A stretch of DNA of 64,000 nucleotides from Limnoperna fortunei (Eukaryota; Mollusca; Bivalvia; Mytilida; Modiolidae): assembly GCA_944474755.1 (NCBI GenBank), contig OX104114.1, positions 85,941,094 through 86,005,093 of the forward strand, read 5' to 3'. Of this stretch, positions 43,078 through 53,447 are shown piece by piece (position 1 is the first letter of the stretch; every line of letters starts with the position of its first letter). The notes under the pieces were generated by a model that was not told the DNA's origin, ran no database searches, and was given only the letters and a program-made list of their open reading frames with translations. Position numbers and translations under genes: made by a program.

Positions 43078-45144
43078 TCATTCTTCAGTGAATTCATCAG
43101 AAGAGTCTTCGTCTTCTGAAGTATCTGACTCGGTATCGGATGGTATATCAGCTGCGTTGAGAAATGTGTCATTTGTGTCTTTTGAAAGTCGGTTGCCCTG
43201 GTATCGCTCGAATCCCAAAAACCACAGAACACTAGCTATGTGCGCGCAACAGCCTACAACACGAGAACCAACCTTGCATGTACAGTACCACCCAGCGATG
43301 GGTTTATCGGAGCTAGGAATATACTGAATCCATAATGTGTAGGTAGTATTTTTAGAATGTCTCGATTGAATCTTCACTTTAATTAGACCCTCTGTTTCCT
43401 TAAAAAGCAACAATTCATATTGTCCGTCCTCGTTTAAATGGTCTTTAGTGAAGCAAGGGGCCTGTTTTAACTGATAAATTCCCATTGTTATTGTACGAAG
43501 GTCATCCAATGTTAATTGTGGAAAATCCATTATATCCGCACTTTCAAGTGACTTATAATCGTTCCGTTTAGTAATTAACCCGTTGTCCTCTAGAAAAACT
43601 TTAAGTTCATTGTCCATTTTAGCTTTGTGCATCATTTCGTTTGCTATTTTCTCAGTTTTTTCATCCAAAGTCGTAACAGGACCACGGAAACGATTTAACA
43701 AAGCACACGCAATTCTCACAAAATCGCCTATATACTTTGACAGTGTATTGGGAACAACTTTGTCTAACATCCTAAATTGCTTAATACGCCCATTAGTGCT
43801 TTCAACTACCCTACGGACCTTAGTAACCAATCGAGATTTGTTAGCTTCTTCTGTAGTGTGCTGCTTTAAATTTTTGTTTAAATAAAATGGCATTTTCACA
43901 TTATAACCGTGGTCTTCAAGGAATTCAACTGCATCACGAAACCCTCTATCTACTATGCAGACATCGTTCTCTTCCATCCAGTCATTTATTTTTTCTAAAT
44001 TGTGTTTGAACAGGTGTTTTGTAATTGCTGCGTCATTGTTATGATAATCCGCCAAATAGGAACCCAATACACTAAGTATATATCCATCTGATGCCACGAT
44101 TACCATGGGTTTAACTAATGACCTATGCTTGTGTAGGCTGTATGATTGCCTTTGAAATCGGTAATTGCTGCTCTTTTGGATGTACACGTATGTTCCATTT
44201 AAAATAATGACAGCTTGGGAACTTTCATTCGTAAATAAAGTTTTGGCTACTGTTGTTGTATGTTGCTGGCAAAAATCTTCGTGAGATATATGACCAAAAC
44301 CTAAATAGTTGGGAACAAACTCTGTCATTAGCGAAAGCCTTGCACTGTGAATAATACGCTGAACCTGGTGTTTTTTAAGTCTGAACAAAATTGAAAGAAC
44401 TTTATTGGGCAATCCCGTTTTCAGTTTCATTAAAAATACAGCTAAACACGTACGAACAGACCTAGACAAAGAATTTCTTATAAGACTAAGTTCGTCTGCC
44501 AGTACGCTAAATTGGTCTCTGTTAATGCCCAATAAGTTTGTGTAATCTTCATCATCAATTAATGATGGAATATCAAAATTTAAGTACGAACTAGCTTTCA
44601 TCATTTTACGGATATTTGTTGTAAGATTGGTGATGTCACTCCTGGAAAAAACATCTGTTTGTTTAGATGACTGTAACAGACATAAGGATGCTTTATTAAA
44701 ATATGACATGTATATATGACTTTTGCACGACCTATTTCTTGAATCAATAAATATTCCAGTCTCCACAAAGGCTTGAGTTCTTGCCTTTTCCGGTACGACA
44801 ATTAAATGGTTTCGGTTGTTCCCTGTTTTTTTGCAGACTACACAATATTTATGAGTACGTGGAGTGGCAGGTATTCCAAGTTGAATAGATTTAGGACTAG
44901 TTATATTTGAGGATTCTGATTGTGGCCGATAATCTGGATCTAACTGAATTTCATTGGGTGTTGGTGGATCTTTTTTAATATTTCTATAATATTTCAGTCG
45001 GCAATTGCCACATATGCAGTCAATATTTTTTATTTCTCTTGATAAAATACTTTGAACATATTGTTTCATTTCACCAGTTATATACCTTCTTGATTTAACA
45101 TCGGTCCTTTTTAGACATAGACAGCAGTTAAATGATTTTGCCAT
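43078..45144 (-). CDS. DDE_Tnp_4-like transposase with SWIM zinc finger
   Basis: Single uninterrupted frame of 688 aa. N-terminal: two cysteine clusters (CCLCLKRTD; CICGNCRLKYY; CVVCKKTG). Middle: a helical domain (RTCLAVFLMKLKTGLPNKVL). Then an RNase H-like catalytic region: ILNGTYVYIQKSSNYRFQRQ (first acidic position, about residue 320), VIVASDGYI, VCIVDRGFRD (second Asp) and VESTNGRIKQF (Glu). C-terminal: a SWIM finger (YCTCKVG...CCAHIASVLW) and an acidic Ser/Asp/Glu tail. The family normally has D in the first motif (DGTY), as I recall; here it is Asn (AAT), which would block catalysis. It is a transposon-borne gene, not a host gene; exact superfamily uncertain. Confidence 0.8.
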   Translation of the reverse strand: MAKSFNCCLCLKRTDVKSRRYITGEMKQYVQSILSREIKNIDCICGNCRLKYYRNIKKDPPTPNEIQLDPDYRPQSESSNITSPKSIQLGIPATPRTHKYCVVCKKTGNNRNHLIVVPEKARTQAFVETGIFIDSRNRSCKSHIYMSYFNKASLCLLQSSKQTDVFSRSDITNLTTNIRKMMKASSYLNFDIPSLIDDEDYTNLLGINRDQFSVLADELSLIRNSLSRSVRTCLAVFLMKLKTGLPNKVLSILFRLKKHQVQRIIHSARLSLMTEFVPNYLGFGHISHEDFCQQHTTTVAKTLFTNESSQAVIILNGTYVYIQKSSNYRFQRQSYSLHKHRSLVKPMVIVASDGYILSVLGSYLADYHNNDAAITKHLFKHNLEKINDWMEENDVCIVDRGFRDAVEFLEDHGYNVKMPFYLNKNLKQHTTEEANKSRLVTKVRRVVESTNGRIKQFRMLDKVVPNTLSKYIGDFVRIACALLNRFRGPVTTLDEKTEKIANEMMHKAKMDNELKVFLEDNGLITKRNDYKSLESADIMDFPQLTLDDLRTITMGIYQLKQAPCFTKDHLNEDGQYELLLFKETEGLIKVKIQSRHSKNTTYTLWIQYIPSSDKPIAGWYCTCKVGSRVVGCCAHIASVLWFLGFERYQGNRLSKDTNDTFLNAADIPSDTESDTSEDEDSSDEFTEE

Positions 45145-46816
45145 CTTCTGAATTGATCTGCAATTAAAACCATGTTTGTGTGTACATGTATGTCTTTATA
45201 GGTCTACACTATATGTTAAAGGTAAATAATATATTCATAGCAATTTCTGTTTGTAATAAGGTTATGTCTTCATTGGAACAAATAAAATTTTAAGATATAA
45301 ACGTTCTCTTGTTTGCCAGTCAAAAATAAGCGTCCTCAATTTTTTTCATGTCTCAAATATCAACGTTGAAATATAATATGTTTGTACAAAACGAGCGAGA
45401 AGAACGACATACAAAAAATGCCCATCTTTGAAAACAATAAACAATGTAAAAATATCTTGAAGCCAATAATATTTTTAGTTTTTATTTCTGTTTTTATTTC
45501 CTTTTGGTTTATTTCGCTTCTTTTTGTTATGTGCAGTTTCGTATTGACGTGAATTGTTTGTGTTTATTTCTTATTTATCACCGGCGCGGATAGGTAATAT
45601 TCTTTTATATTAAAGGCTAATGTCTTCTTTATAATGTCTTTTTTTAAAGGCTAATAATATAATTAAGCGTGATATAAAATCACTACGTATGTATGTGTCA
45701 TATTATTCTTACAAGTACCTTTTTGTCTTTAATTTTTATTTAGTTTGTCTTTTTCTTTCTTGTAGTTAAATCTACTGAAATAAAAGACCTATCTCGTTAA
45801 TGCAACATACATTACAAATTCTTTCACAAAATTAATGGATTTACCTTAAAAAGGCCTAAATTAGTACTGTAAAATTTCAATATGAGAACCAAACTGAAAA
45901 AAACATTTAAAATAAAGATGTCTCGAAAAACCGTCGGCGATGTTAACGGGCACTATATAAATATACTAAATACAACTCTAAATATTAACAATAAATATAT
46001 ACGTAACTGTACATTTTATATTGATAACAATTAACTTAAATGTATCCGAATATTTATATATTTGAAAAAACGAAAAAAAAAAAAAAAATTAAAATTCGAA
46101 CTCGTGTATGTCTTCACGTCAATCCAACGACATAACCACTGCGCCACGTCAGCTGCGTAAACAACTTTGTTAATAACTAGTATATAACTCTACATAAGAC
46201 GTCCGAACAAACGATATTTGGCTATTCCAACCAAAATAAACCAAAAAAAAAAAAATAAATATTTCGCAACATTCGCCTTTTCCGATTAGAAAATAGGACA
46301 AAAATGTTTTTTCTTCAAACTGATGGAGCACCTCATATTCGCACTATATTATTATAATCTCTTATTGACGGGCGGATTACTGGTTTACTTTGTTCTTTGT
46401 TAGATTTATTTATATAGCTTACCCCTTTGGTCACTTTTAATATTTACTAAATTTGAAATGCGCCTTAAACTCCTGCAATGAACACTATAACATTTATAGT
46501 ATTTCTTACCTCATTATAACAAAAAGCATCTTCTGTGAACTGTTCATTTTCCGGAACACTAAGAATGACTTCATTAAATTAGTCAAAAATAGTCGAAAAG
46601 TTTCTCCAGACAGTCAAATTCATATTTAAAATTAAATACTACATGCTTATAAATATGATGCAATATGCTGCTACAATAAATGTGTAAATACGACACACTT
46701 TTTCATTTCGTCTGCTAACACTGAGCCACGAAAATAAACCGTTTCCGTGCCGTCACTGTTCGGATTTTCTTTCATTGTTTACAAAATTCGACCGAAAATT
46801 ACATACATGTTTAAAA
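45145..46816. other. AT-rich transposon interior
   Basis: No gene seen. A degenerate tRNA-like stretch is listed separately. Candidate upstream region for the minus-strand transposase. Confidence 0.4.
46089..46160 (-). pseudogene. tRNA-like pseudogene or SINE head
   Basis: On the minus strand gctgacgtggcgcagtggtt resembles an A-box region, and cgagttcgaat a B box about 35 bases later, followed by a long T-run. The 3' acceptor strand is absent, so it is not a functional tRNA. Confidence 0.4.
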
Positions 46817-46819
46817 AAA

Positions 46820-46940
46820 AAATTAAACTGGAGCGCAAGGATGTACCAACTTTATACTTGGCACATAAATTACTCTGATATATAGCAGTATACCCGTAAA
46901 AAACTGTGTTGGTACAAGATTGCGCTCGTATTTAATTTTA
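46820..46940. repeat. Inverted repeat upstream of the pogo gene
   Basis: aattaaactggagcgcaagg...tgtaccaac is mirrored by gttggtacaagattgcgctc...tttaatt, with a spacer of about 55 bp. It could be a MITE or the end of a larger element. Confidence 0.55.
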
Positions 46941-47130
46941 TGTTTATTACCACTATTTTCAACAAAATATGTAAATATCGTGGCGTTACCCAAAGTCGGT
47001 CATGCAATAATGTCGGCCAGTTTTGTTTATATCTCGCGAGACTGCGCTACGAGATCGTATGACGTCATTTTTGCTATATTTAGCGTTTGTAAACACAGAA
47101 GATATCACAGAGATATCTAAATTAATTACA

Positions 47131-49704
47131 ATGAGATTTAAACAGGTAAGTAAAGCAAAATTCCAAAACATAGAGAAAAAAGGTCCTTTTTCTTATAGTC
47201 ATTTTTTGTCGCCTCTAAAACCCTCATTTAAGCCGTTCCCAGTTATTAATTCCACGTGTGATCTCTGTCGACGGTTTGTTGACATTATGAAATCACTGAC
47301 CGTAACCCTTCTGGAATGTAGGCCAAGCACATAATATTCTATACACATTTAAAAATACCTAGCGTGATCATTAATTTTCTTCCAAGTTAGCACATTTTTG
47401 CGGGAAATTGATTGCTGTTCAACATGTGCAAGATGAAATTCAACGTGTACAAATGTTAATTCTTTAATCAGGAACCTATAAATCAAATAGTTATACTATA
47501 GTATCAGCTTAAATTAACAAACAAATATATATGCCTGGAAAATAAATTAAATAAAATAAAAAAACACAAAATCAGTTAAAATTAATTTAATCTATTAGTC
47601 TATTTCAATAAAATTTTGTATAATATTAATATAAAATTACAACAATTCACATCCAACACATTTTTTTATGATTCAATTTACAAAATCTATTGAGCCATAC
47701 ATATTCATGCCTTAAATATTTACCTGTAAGACAATTTTCTTCTTAGTACAAAATATTTTCAAATTAACTTAATCTGCCATTTTATCATATTATAAAATGC
47801 ATTTTCTTTATCTTTTGTAGCTACAACCTGCTCATTTTACTGGTGGCAAATCCAGAGGCCAGCTTAGATTGTACAGTCCTTCCAAGATGACCAGCGCTTA
47901 CCTTGCAGCTACCAGCATGAATTTATCGATTCGGAAAGCATCACAGAAGTATGGTGTACCGTATCAAACTCTGAGGGATCGTGTCGCAGGCGAGGTTGAT
48001 GCTGAGTGTGTTAGCATGGGAAGAGATCCAGTGATGAGTCTCCATCAAGAAGCCAGGCTCGTAAACCATCTCAAAGACATGGCAGCCATTGGATATGGTT
48101 ACACGCGCCAAGAAGTGGTAGATTTAGCTAGTGACTTTGCAGTCTCTTTGAATCTTAGAACATCAGATAATCCCTTCAGTCTTCGCTGGTTCTATTCCTT
48201 CATGAAAAGGTGGCCTGATTTGAGGGTACTGAAACCACGTGCTCTTGAGATAGCCAGGGCTAAAGGAGGAAATAAAGATGTTGTCAACACGTACTTCACA
48301 GAGTTAGAGGGTGTTTTAAAGAAGTACGATTTAACAGATAAGCCTCATGTAATATTTAATGTTGACGAGAAAGGTATCCAGCTGAACCATAGTCCTCCTT
48401 GTGTTGTTGCTAGTACAGATTTCCATCCACCTGCTGTGACGTCTGGAAAATCCAGTACTATTACCATCCTTGGGTGTGGAAGCGCTGTTGGGTATTCTAT
48501 TCCACCCTACTTCATTTTTCCAGGCAAGAAGATGCAGAGCAAGTGGATGGAAGGATGCTCACCTGGAGCCGTTGGCACTGTTTCCGAAAGTGGCTGGTCA
48601 AATTCAGACATATTCCTGGATTATTTGAAGAACCACTTTCTGTCTTTTGTACCAAGAAACGACAAAATTCTACTGCTACTTGATGGCCATAAGTCCCACG
48701 TTTCTGTCGGTGTCATTGAATGGGCACAACAACATAACATTCTTATACATGTTCTTCCTGCACATACCTCACACTTCCTTCAACCAATGGATGTCGGTAT
48801 TTATGGTCCTTTTCAGAAAATTTACAACAATCTTTGTCACAAAAAAATAAGAATGTCTTCAACTGTCATCACTAAAGATGAAGTTTGTCAGTTAGCCTGC
48901 TCTGCATATGTACGGTCCTCTACTCCAGAAAATCTTCAAGCAGCATTTAAGAAGACGGGAATTTATCCTTTTAACAGGAACATTATTGACAATAAGTTCT
49001 TTTTGCCGTCTCAAGTGTTTCAGGAATGTCCACCAGGTGTTTGTATTGAATCTGTGAGTGACAGTGAGAGTGAAGATATGAGAGGTGAGTCGTGCATACA
49101 TGAAAATGTTGAGAATATGCAGAACGACAGAGAAGAAAGGGAGTTAAATGAGGAGTGTGAAAGTGATTTCTTTGAGGGAAAAATGCAGCGTGTGAGAAAG
49201 ATTAAGAGTGAGAGACAAGTTGTCTGTGAAAGGAATACTTTAAGTAAAGTTGTAAGTGGAAAAGTAATTACTGAATGTGAGGTAGCTAAGAAAGTTCGAG
49301 AGCATGTAAGTAAACAGTGTAAAATGTCTAAAGCCAAATCAAGAGGAACATGTGGAAAGAAAGGGAAAAGTTTGCAGGGGAAAAAACCAAAGAAAGAAAG
49401 ATGTGCAAATGAAAAGAGTGTGAGGTTGTCCCAAGAACCTGGACCTAGTAGCATTTATCTTGAGGATTCGGAAATAGAAGTTGATACAGATGATAGTGGA
49501 TCTGAAATTAGAGACGAAGAGAAATGTTGTGTGTGTGGTCAATTTACCCCTGAAGGAGTGATGAAGAGTTTGTCTATAAAAATTGTGAATTGGGCTAAGT
49601 GTGACAAGTGTGGACATTGGACACATTTAATCTTTTGTACAAATGTGAGAGTGATCAGAAGGGGTTGCGAGTTTTTATGTGTGCACTGTGTTGAAAGTTC
49701 ATAG
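47131..49704 (+). CDS. Pogo/Jerky-type DDE_1 transposase with C-terminal PHD-like finger
   Basis: Exon 1, 47131-47145 (MRFKQ, donor aaacag|gtaagt); exon 2, 47821-49704 (acceptor tcttttgtag); 632 aa in all. Domain order: a psq-type helix-turn-helix (SIRKASQKYGVPYQTLRDRV), a CENP-B-like DNA-binding domain (EARLVNHLKDMAAIGYGYTR; WFYSFMKRWPDL), and a DDE_1 domain with D in FNVDEKGIQ, D in LLLDGHKSH and D in HFLQPMDVGIYG. A long basic/acidic linker follows, then a Cys/His-rich finger (CCVCG...CDKCGHWTH...CVHC) like a PHD. All catalytic residues are present and the frame is intact, so it may be recently active. Exon 1 is inferred from phase and splice signals; the ORF alone starts at 47869. Confidence 0.85.
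47868..49704 (+). CDS. Pogo transposase exon 2, main coding block
   Basis: Uninterrupted frame carrying all recognised domains; TAG at 49702-49704. Confidence 0.85.
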
Positions 49705-50611
49705 AATGTGTACCAAATCAGAATTTATTCTTGTTTAAATAAATCTAATTGTGTCAACGTAGCTTTTGTTTATAACCAAGCTTGACAAAATTATTTCCAT
49801 GTTTTACACAGTTAATGCAGTAATAATGCATTGACAATTTCTTCAAAAAGTCCATAATCCATACCCAAAAATCAGCTGGTCCTTGCCTTTTTCGGGTAAA
49901 TTAATTGCTACTACTTGGCTGAAATGTTTAATTGTCAAATTGTCATGTTTTCCATACTTTCTAACTGCATTTACGCATTCACATACTTGATTCAGATTAA
50001 AATATATCAAACACGATACGTACTTCAAAATTCACATACTACGTTATTGTTTGCTTGGCCTACAAGCTATTTTTAACATGTGACCGACTTTATGTCACGT
50101 GGTTATACGCCATTTGCAATGGATGAGTAAACAAAGATTCCGAAAGTTAGTTCTTTGACCGACTGTTTTTTTAGAACGAACACACAAAAACATTGCGGGT
50201 GTAATTGCGCATTTGAATTAATATGTACGAAATCAGGTAGATAACTATAAATTAAAAATACCCAACAATGTTCTGATGCCTGGCCGACTTATGGTTACAC
50301 GAGGATATGCCAAAAAAGGGACACTTTGCAGTTAAAAAAGGTTTGCAAAACTTCCATACCGAAGGTATATTAATTTTATTTATGAAAGATTTATATGTCG
50401 GGTTCAATATACGGGAACATACAAGTCAAAGGTAACAGTTTAATTTTAGGGAAAAATAGGGGCCAAAATCGGCCTTTACTGCACCTACTCCTTTATATTA
50501 TAAATTTTATATTTTACATATGTAGGGCGACTTGTTATTAAATGTGGGACGACTAGTTATTAATATGGGCGACTCGAGAGTGGGGCAAGTCATTATATAT
50601 TAAGATGAACA

Positions 50612-50745
50612 ATGATAAGCTCATTGGAGACTCTTGTTTCCACATTTAGCTTAGATGAGAAATGACAAACTCCTTAGAGGCACTGATTTGCACGTGTAGT
50701 TTAGATGAGAAATGACAAGCTCCTTGGAGACTCTAGTTTACAGGT
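50612..50745. repeat. Short tandem repeat flanking the outer element
   Basis: Three units of about 60 bp built on tagatgagaaatgacaagct and ccttggagactct. A related word at 38985-39000 suggests the element landed in this array. Confidence 0.6.
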
Positions 50746-52504
50746 ATCAGTCATGATATCTTGGCACTATATTGAGTCTTTCCGTATACATCCAGACAGT
50801 CTGTAGTAGAATTTTAGTGTGTTAAGTAGGTGCCATTGATGATTGCTGTTTGTTTGCAGTTGTCTTTCATTATCTAATGTCACTTGTTTTGTCTTTCAGA
50901 ATAAATAGAAGTACAAATTTATAATGTGTTGTACATTGTTAGTCATTTCATTCTTTGACTTCATGACATTGAATATGATGAATGAGATCTATGAGCAACT
51001 CGAACATTCATATAAACTCTACTGTACACAACTATTAACCTTTGTCATGGCAGTATTTGTTTATAATGCATTCCAGGTTAAACACATATTTATGTCCAAC
51101 TGAAGCAAACTGGTCTAGCTAATAAATCACAATCTGTGCCCGACATTGAGCATAGTATACTAATTAAATTTCAACCTTTAATTGACAAGGATTGCCAATT
51201 TTTCTGCTGAAGCTTAGAGGTTCTAAAAAGATACTCGACCAATAAAAACTGGTTGCCATGATATAGTTTATAAAAGTCTGAAATTGACAGTAAACTTAAA
51301 TGAATCAAAACTACAAATGTTATTTTTATTTTATATTCAGTGTGTCATATATGAAAACAATTTTGCAGAAACATGTTAGCCAAAAACCGTGGACGTTACC
51401 AATGGAAATGGCCGGTAGCAAGACACAGCACATGCATTCATATGACCCAGTAAGATTACTGAGAGCAGAAGGAACTTAACCGCCAGGTAACCTTCCTTTG
51501 CTCAACGTGCACTACCTTTGTCCCCCACCCAGGTGCTGAGAGTAGCCAACTTTACGAAGCTGCTGGACAGACATCACCAGACAGTCCTTTAAAAACAAGA
51601 ATGTGACATGCCCCTTCACCGTGATACAGCGTGGTGATACCTTCACAACTCAAAAAAAAACCCATCAGCATGCATCACAGCCTGGCATACTCACTGCAGT
51701 AAAGATTGCAAAGGAGGTATAATGCCAAGAAACAAACTACGTTAGTGCTACAAAGAATTCTTATTTATATTCAGCTATTTCAACAATTTAAATTGTAACA
51801 ATATACTGACCCATAATAAATGACATCACATATATATTTACAAAAATCGTAATAAAAACTTAAGAAAACAAACCCACTCGAAATACTGAAATCATATTAT
51901 CATGATAAGTACCCCATGTTAAAGAAATCAGGTTATGAAAGTCATCAACTTTAAACATATTAACATGAAACGTTTTACAGTGTACTGCAGTTGACAGAAG
52001 GTTGATAACACATTTTAAATGATCCAATTTCAAGATTTACTAGTAAAATCAGATGAAAATTTAAATAAAACTTAACATTTGATGGATGGTCCGAGTTGTC
52101 CCATAAACCAGGCTGAATGAATATTGGACCGAGTTTTTTTCTTTATTGAATCTTTTTTATCCGATATCACAAATTTTCCTAAACATTTCATGGTACCAAG
52201 GCGGTTATGGAATGTTGAACTATAAAAATTAGCTAAATCTAAGACATACTTTGTCCTGATTGCAAACCGACAAACTCAAAAATGAATTTAATATCCATGC
52301 AGCAAAAATTACAAAATTGCAATCACATCTGCTGTAGTAGATTAACTGCTGCATCTTGCAGAGAAAGAAAATTAATTATAGTAATAGAGCCTTGTTGCAA
52401 CCGTTAAAGTTATAACAACCGATAATCTTACATATTTTAACGAATTGTAATACACTAAGTAGATCGTTTGTAAAATAAACCTTATGTTTCTCAGGCTATG
52501 AAAA
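50746..52504. other. Intergenic region with an old SINE and a GC-richer island
   Basis: A diverged SINE fragment lies at about 51175-51305 (tttaattgacaaggattgcc; gccatgatatag). The stretch 51370-51720 is richer in GC than its surroundings. The rest is AT-rich and unrecognised. Confidence 0.45.
51370..51480 (+). CDS. Possible orphan 3' exon (unidentified)
   Basis: After an acceptor-like aattttgcag, an open frame encodes KHVSQKPWTLPMEMAGSKTQ onward and SYDPVRLLRAEGT, then TAA. Not recognised. It could be the last exon of a gene whose other exons are hidden, or chance. Confidence 0.2.
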
Positions 52505-52802
52505 ACTGATTTCTCAATGACTTCAGTACGGTTTCGGTTTTGACATTATTATTGTCTAACTAAAAATACAACGCCGATCATTTACAATCGGCAGTATGTA
52601 ATAGTTTTAGATAAGTTTTGTAGATAGGAATGTTATTCCATCGTACTGCAAAAGGGCAGTTGAAATAACCATACACCTCATTCATCTTTAATGGTACATC
52701 TACATCTTTTCTGCAATAGCCAATTAGCGGCAATTCTTGCAAATAAGCATGTATTTGTCGCGCACGCCCTCGGCTGTTTGCAACAGATTTACTACAAAAA
52801 GC

Positions 52803-52807
52803 AAAAA
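52803..52807 (-). terminator. Pol III terminator of tRNA-Leu copy 1
   Basis: TTTTT on the minus strand, five bases beyond the tRNA 3' end. Confidence 0.75.
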
Positions 52808-52812
52808 CGACC

Positions 52813-52894
52813 TGGCAGCGGTGGGATTCGAACCCACGCCTCCGAAGAGACTGGTGCCTTAAACCAGCGCCTTAGACCGCTCGGCCACGCTACC
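52813..52894 (-). tRNA. tRNA-Leu: tRNA-Leu (anticodon UAA), copy 1
   Basis: 82 bases, no intron. On the minus strand: acceptor GGTAGCG/CGCTGCC with discriminator A, A box TGGCCGAGCGG, anticodon arm CTGGTTTAAGGCACCAG with TAA, a long class II variable arm (TCTCTTCGGAGGC region) and B box GGTTCGAATCC. The length, variable arm and anticodon identify leucine. The 74-residue open frame overlapping it is an artefact. It is divergent to the U6 gene about 500 bp to the right. Confidence 0.96.
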
Positions 52895-53361
52895 GATGGT
52901 ACTTTGAGTCCTTAAAACTACATGTCTTTCCTTTCCAGCGAATTGACATAAGTTGGAGAAATTCTAATTAATGGTATAATTACATCATATTGCAGAAATA
53001 CATGTTTGTGGTGCAATAATGTTACCGAGATCATGCAGTTTTATTAATATTACGCGCAACAACAATAATTAATGCTGTAACATATCTGTTGACCAGTGTA
53101 CACAATTTATTTGCAAAATGAAATGGAAATGTATATAGACATTATTTTTTTTATAAAGAAAAATAAAGCACGGATCAATATAATCGAAAATAAAACCACC
53201 GAAATATTTTTAATTAAAAAGGAAAACCACCAAAACAAGTTCAAATACTACTTCACATACGGGGTATTTACGTTTTATGTTACAAATACGTACAGAAAAC
53301 GTTTCGATTGATATGCAAATATCCTAAAGCGAGTGCTACTAACCGATACGATAAGACGGAC

Positions 53362-53368
53362 TATATAA
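53362..53368 (+). promoter_or_regulatory. TATA box of the U6 snRNA gene
   Basis: TATATAA centred about 27-30 bases before the U6 start, where a type 3 Pol III promoter has its TATA box. The block cgatacgataagacgg just upstream could be part of the proximal sequence element (inference). Confidence 0.7.
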
Positions 53369-53391
53369 GATACACGAGTGGTATAGTTTGT

Positions 53392-53408
53392 GTACTCGCT
53401 TCGGCAGT

Positions 53409-53447
<39 letters not shown>
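53392..53447 (+). ncRNA. U6: U6 snRNA gene, 5' half (interrupted)
   Basis: GTACTCGCTTCGGCAGTAC forms the 5' stem-loop. The ACAGAGA box region (acgatacagagaagattagc) follows. The match to U6 stops at ATTAGCA (53441-53447), where a retrotransposon begins. The missing 3' half is at 57002. Confidence 0.95.

Larger units (their letters stand above)
39908..50494. mobile_element. Inner element with 38-bp inverted repeats (pogo-like)
   Basis: Left aaaggagtaggtacggtaag...ggcccccat (39909-39946) is inverted at 50454-50493 with about six mismatches. Flanking TA (or ATAT) on both sides fits the TA target of Tc1/mariner/pogo elements. The pogo-type gene near its right end (47131-49704) is the likely owner. 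The left 7 kb, with the DDE/SWIM gene, is probably a further insertion, but I could not find that insertion's ends. Confidence 0.6.
39002..50602. mobile_element. Outer inverted-repeat element, with nested insertion
   Basis: Left end 39010-39123 (cgactcgccccactcttgag onward) is inverted at 50517-50590 (ending ctcgagagtggggcaagtca). AGATGAACA occurs at 38993-39001 and 50603-50611 and may be a 9-bp target duplication. However, the right flank is a tandem repeat with similar words, so this is uncertain. Without the inner element the outer one would be about 1 kb. Its interior (39124-39905) holds a CT-rich stretch at 39530-39650 and a short CxxC-rich open frame. Confidence 0.65.
52505..53363. repeat. 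tRNA-Leu/U6-promoter segment, copy 1
   Basis: Nearly identical (a handful of differences in about 860 bp) to 57106-57966. Contains tRNA-Leu and, at its right edge, the start of the U6 TATA box. Confidence 0.93.

Noticed and set aside
43067..43885. Plus-strand frames of 86 and 100 aa
   Set aside because: Shadows of the intact 688-aa minus-strand transposase.
49020..49626. Minus-strand frames of 144 and 95 aa
   Set aside because: Shadows of the pogo transposase linker and finger on the plus strand.
52691..52915. 74-aa frame repeated at 52691 and 57292
   Set aside because: It overlaps the antisense of tRNA-Leu; the repeated frame reflects duplication of the tRNA segment, not a protein gene.
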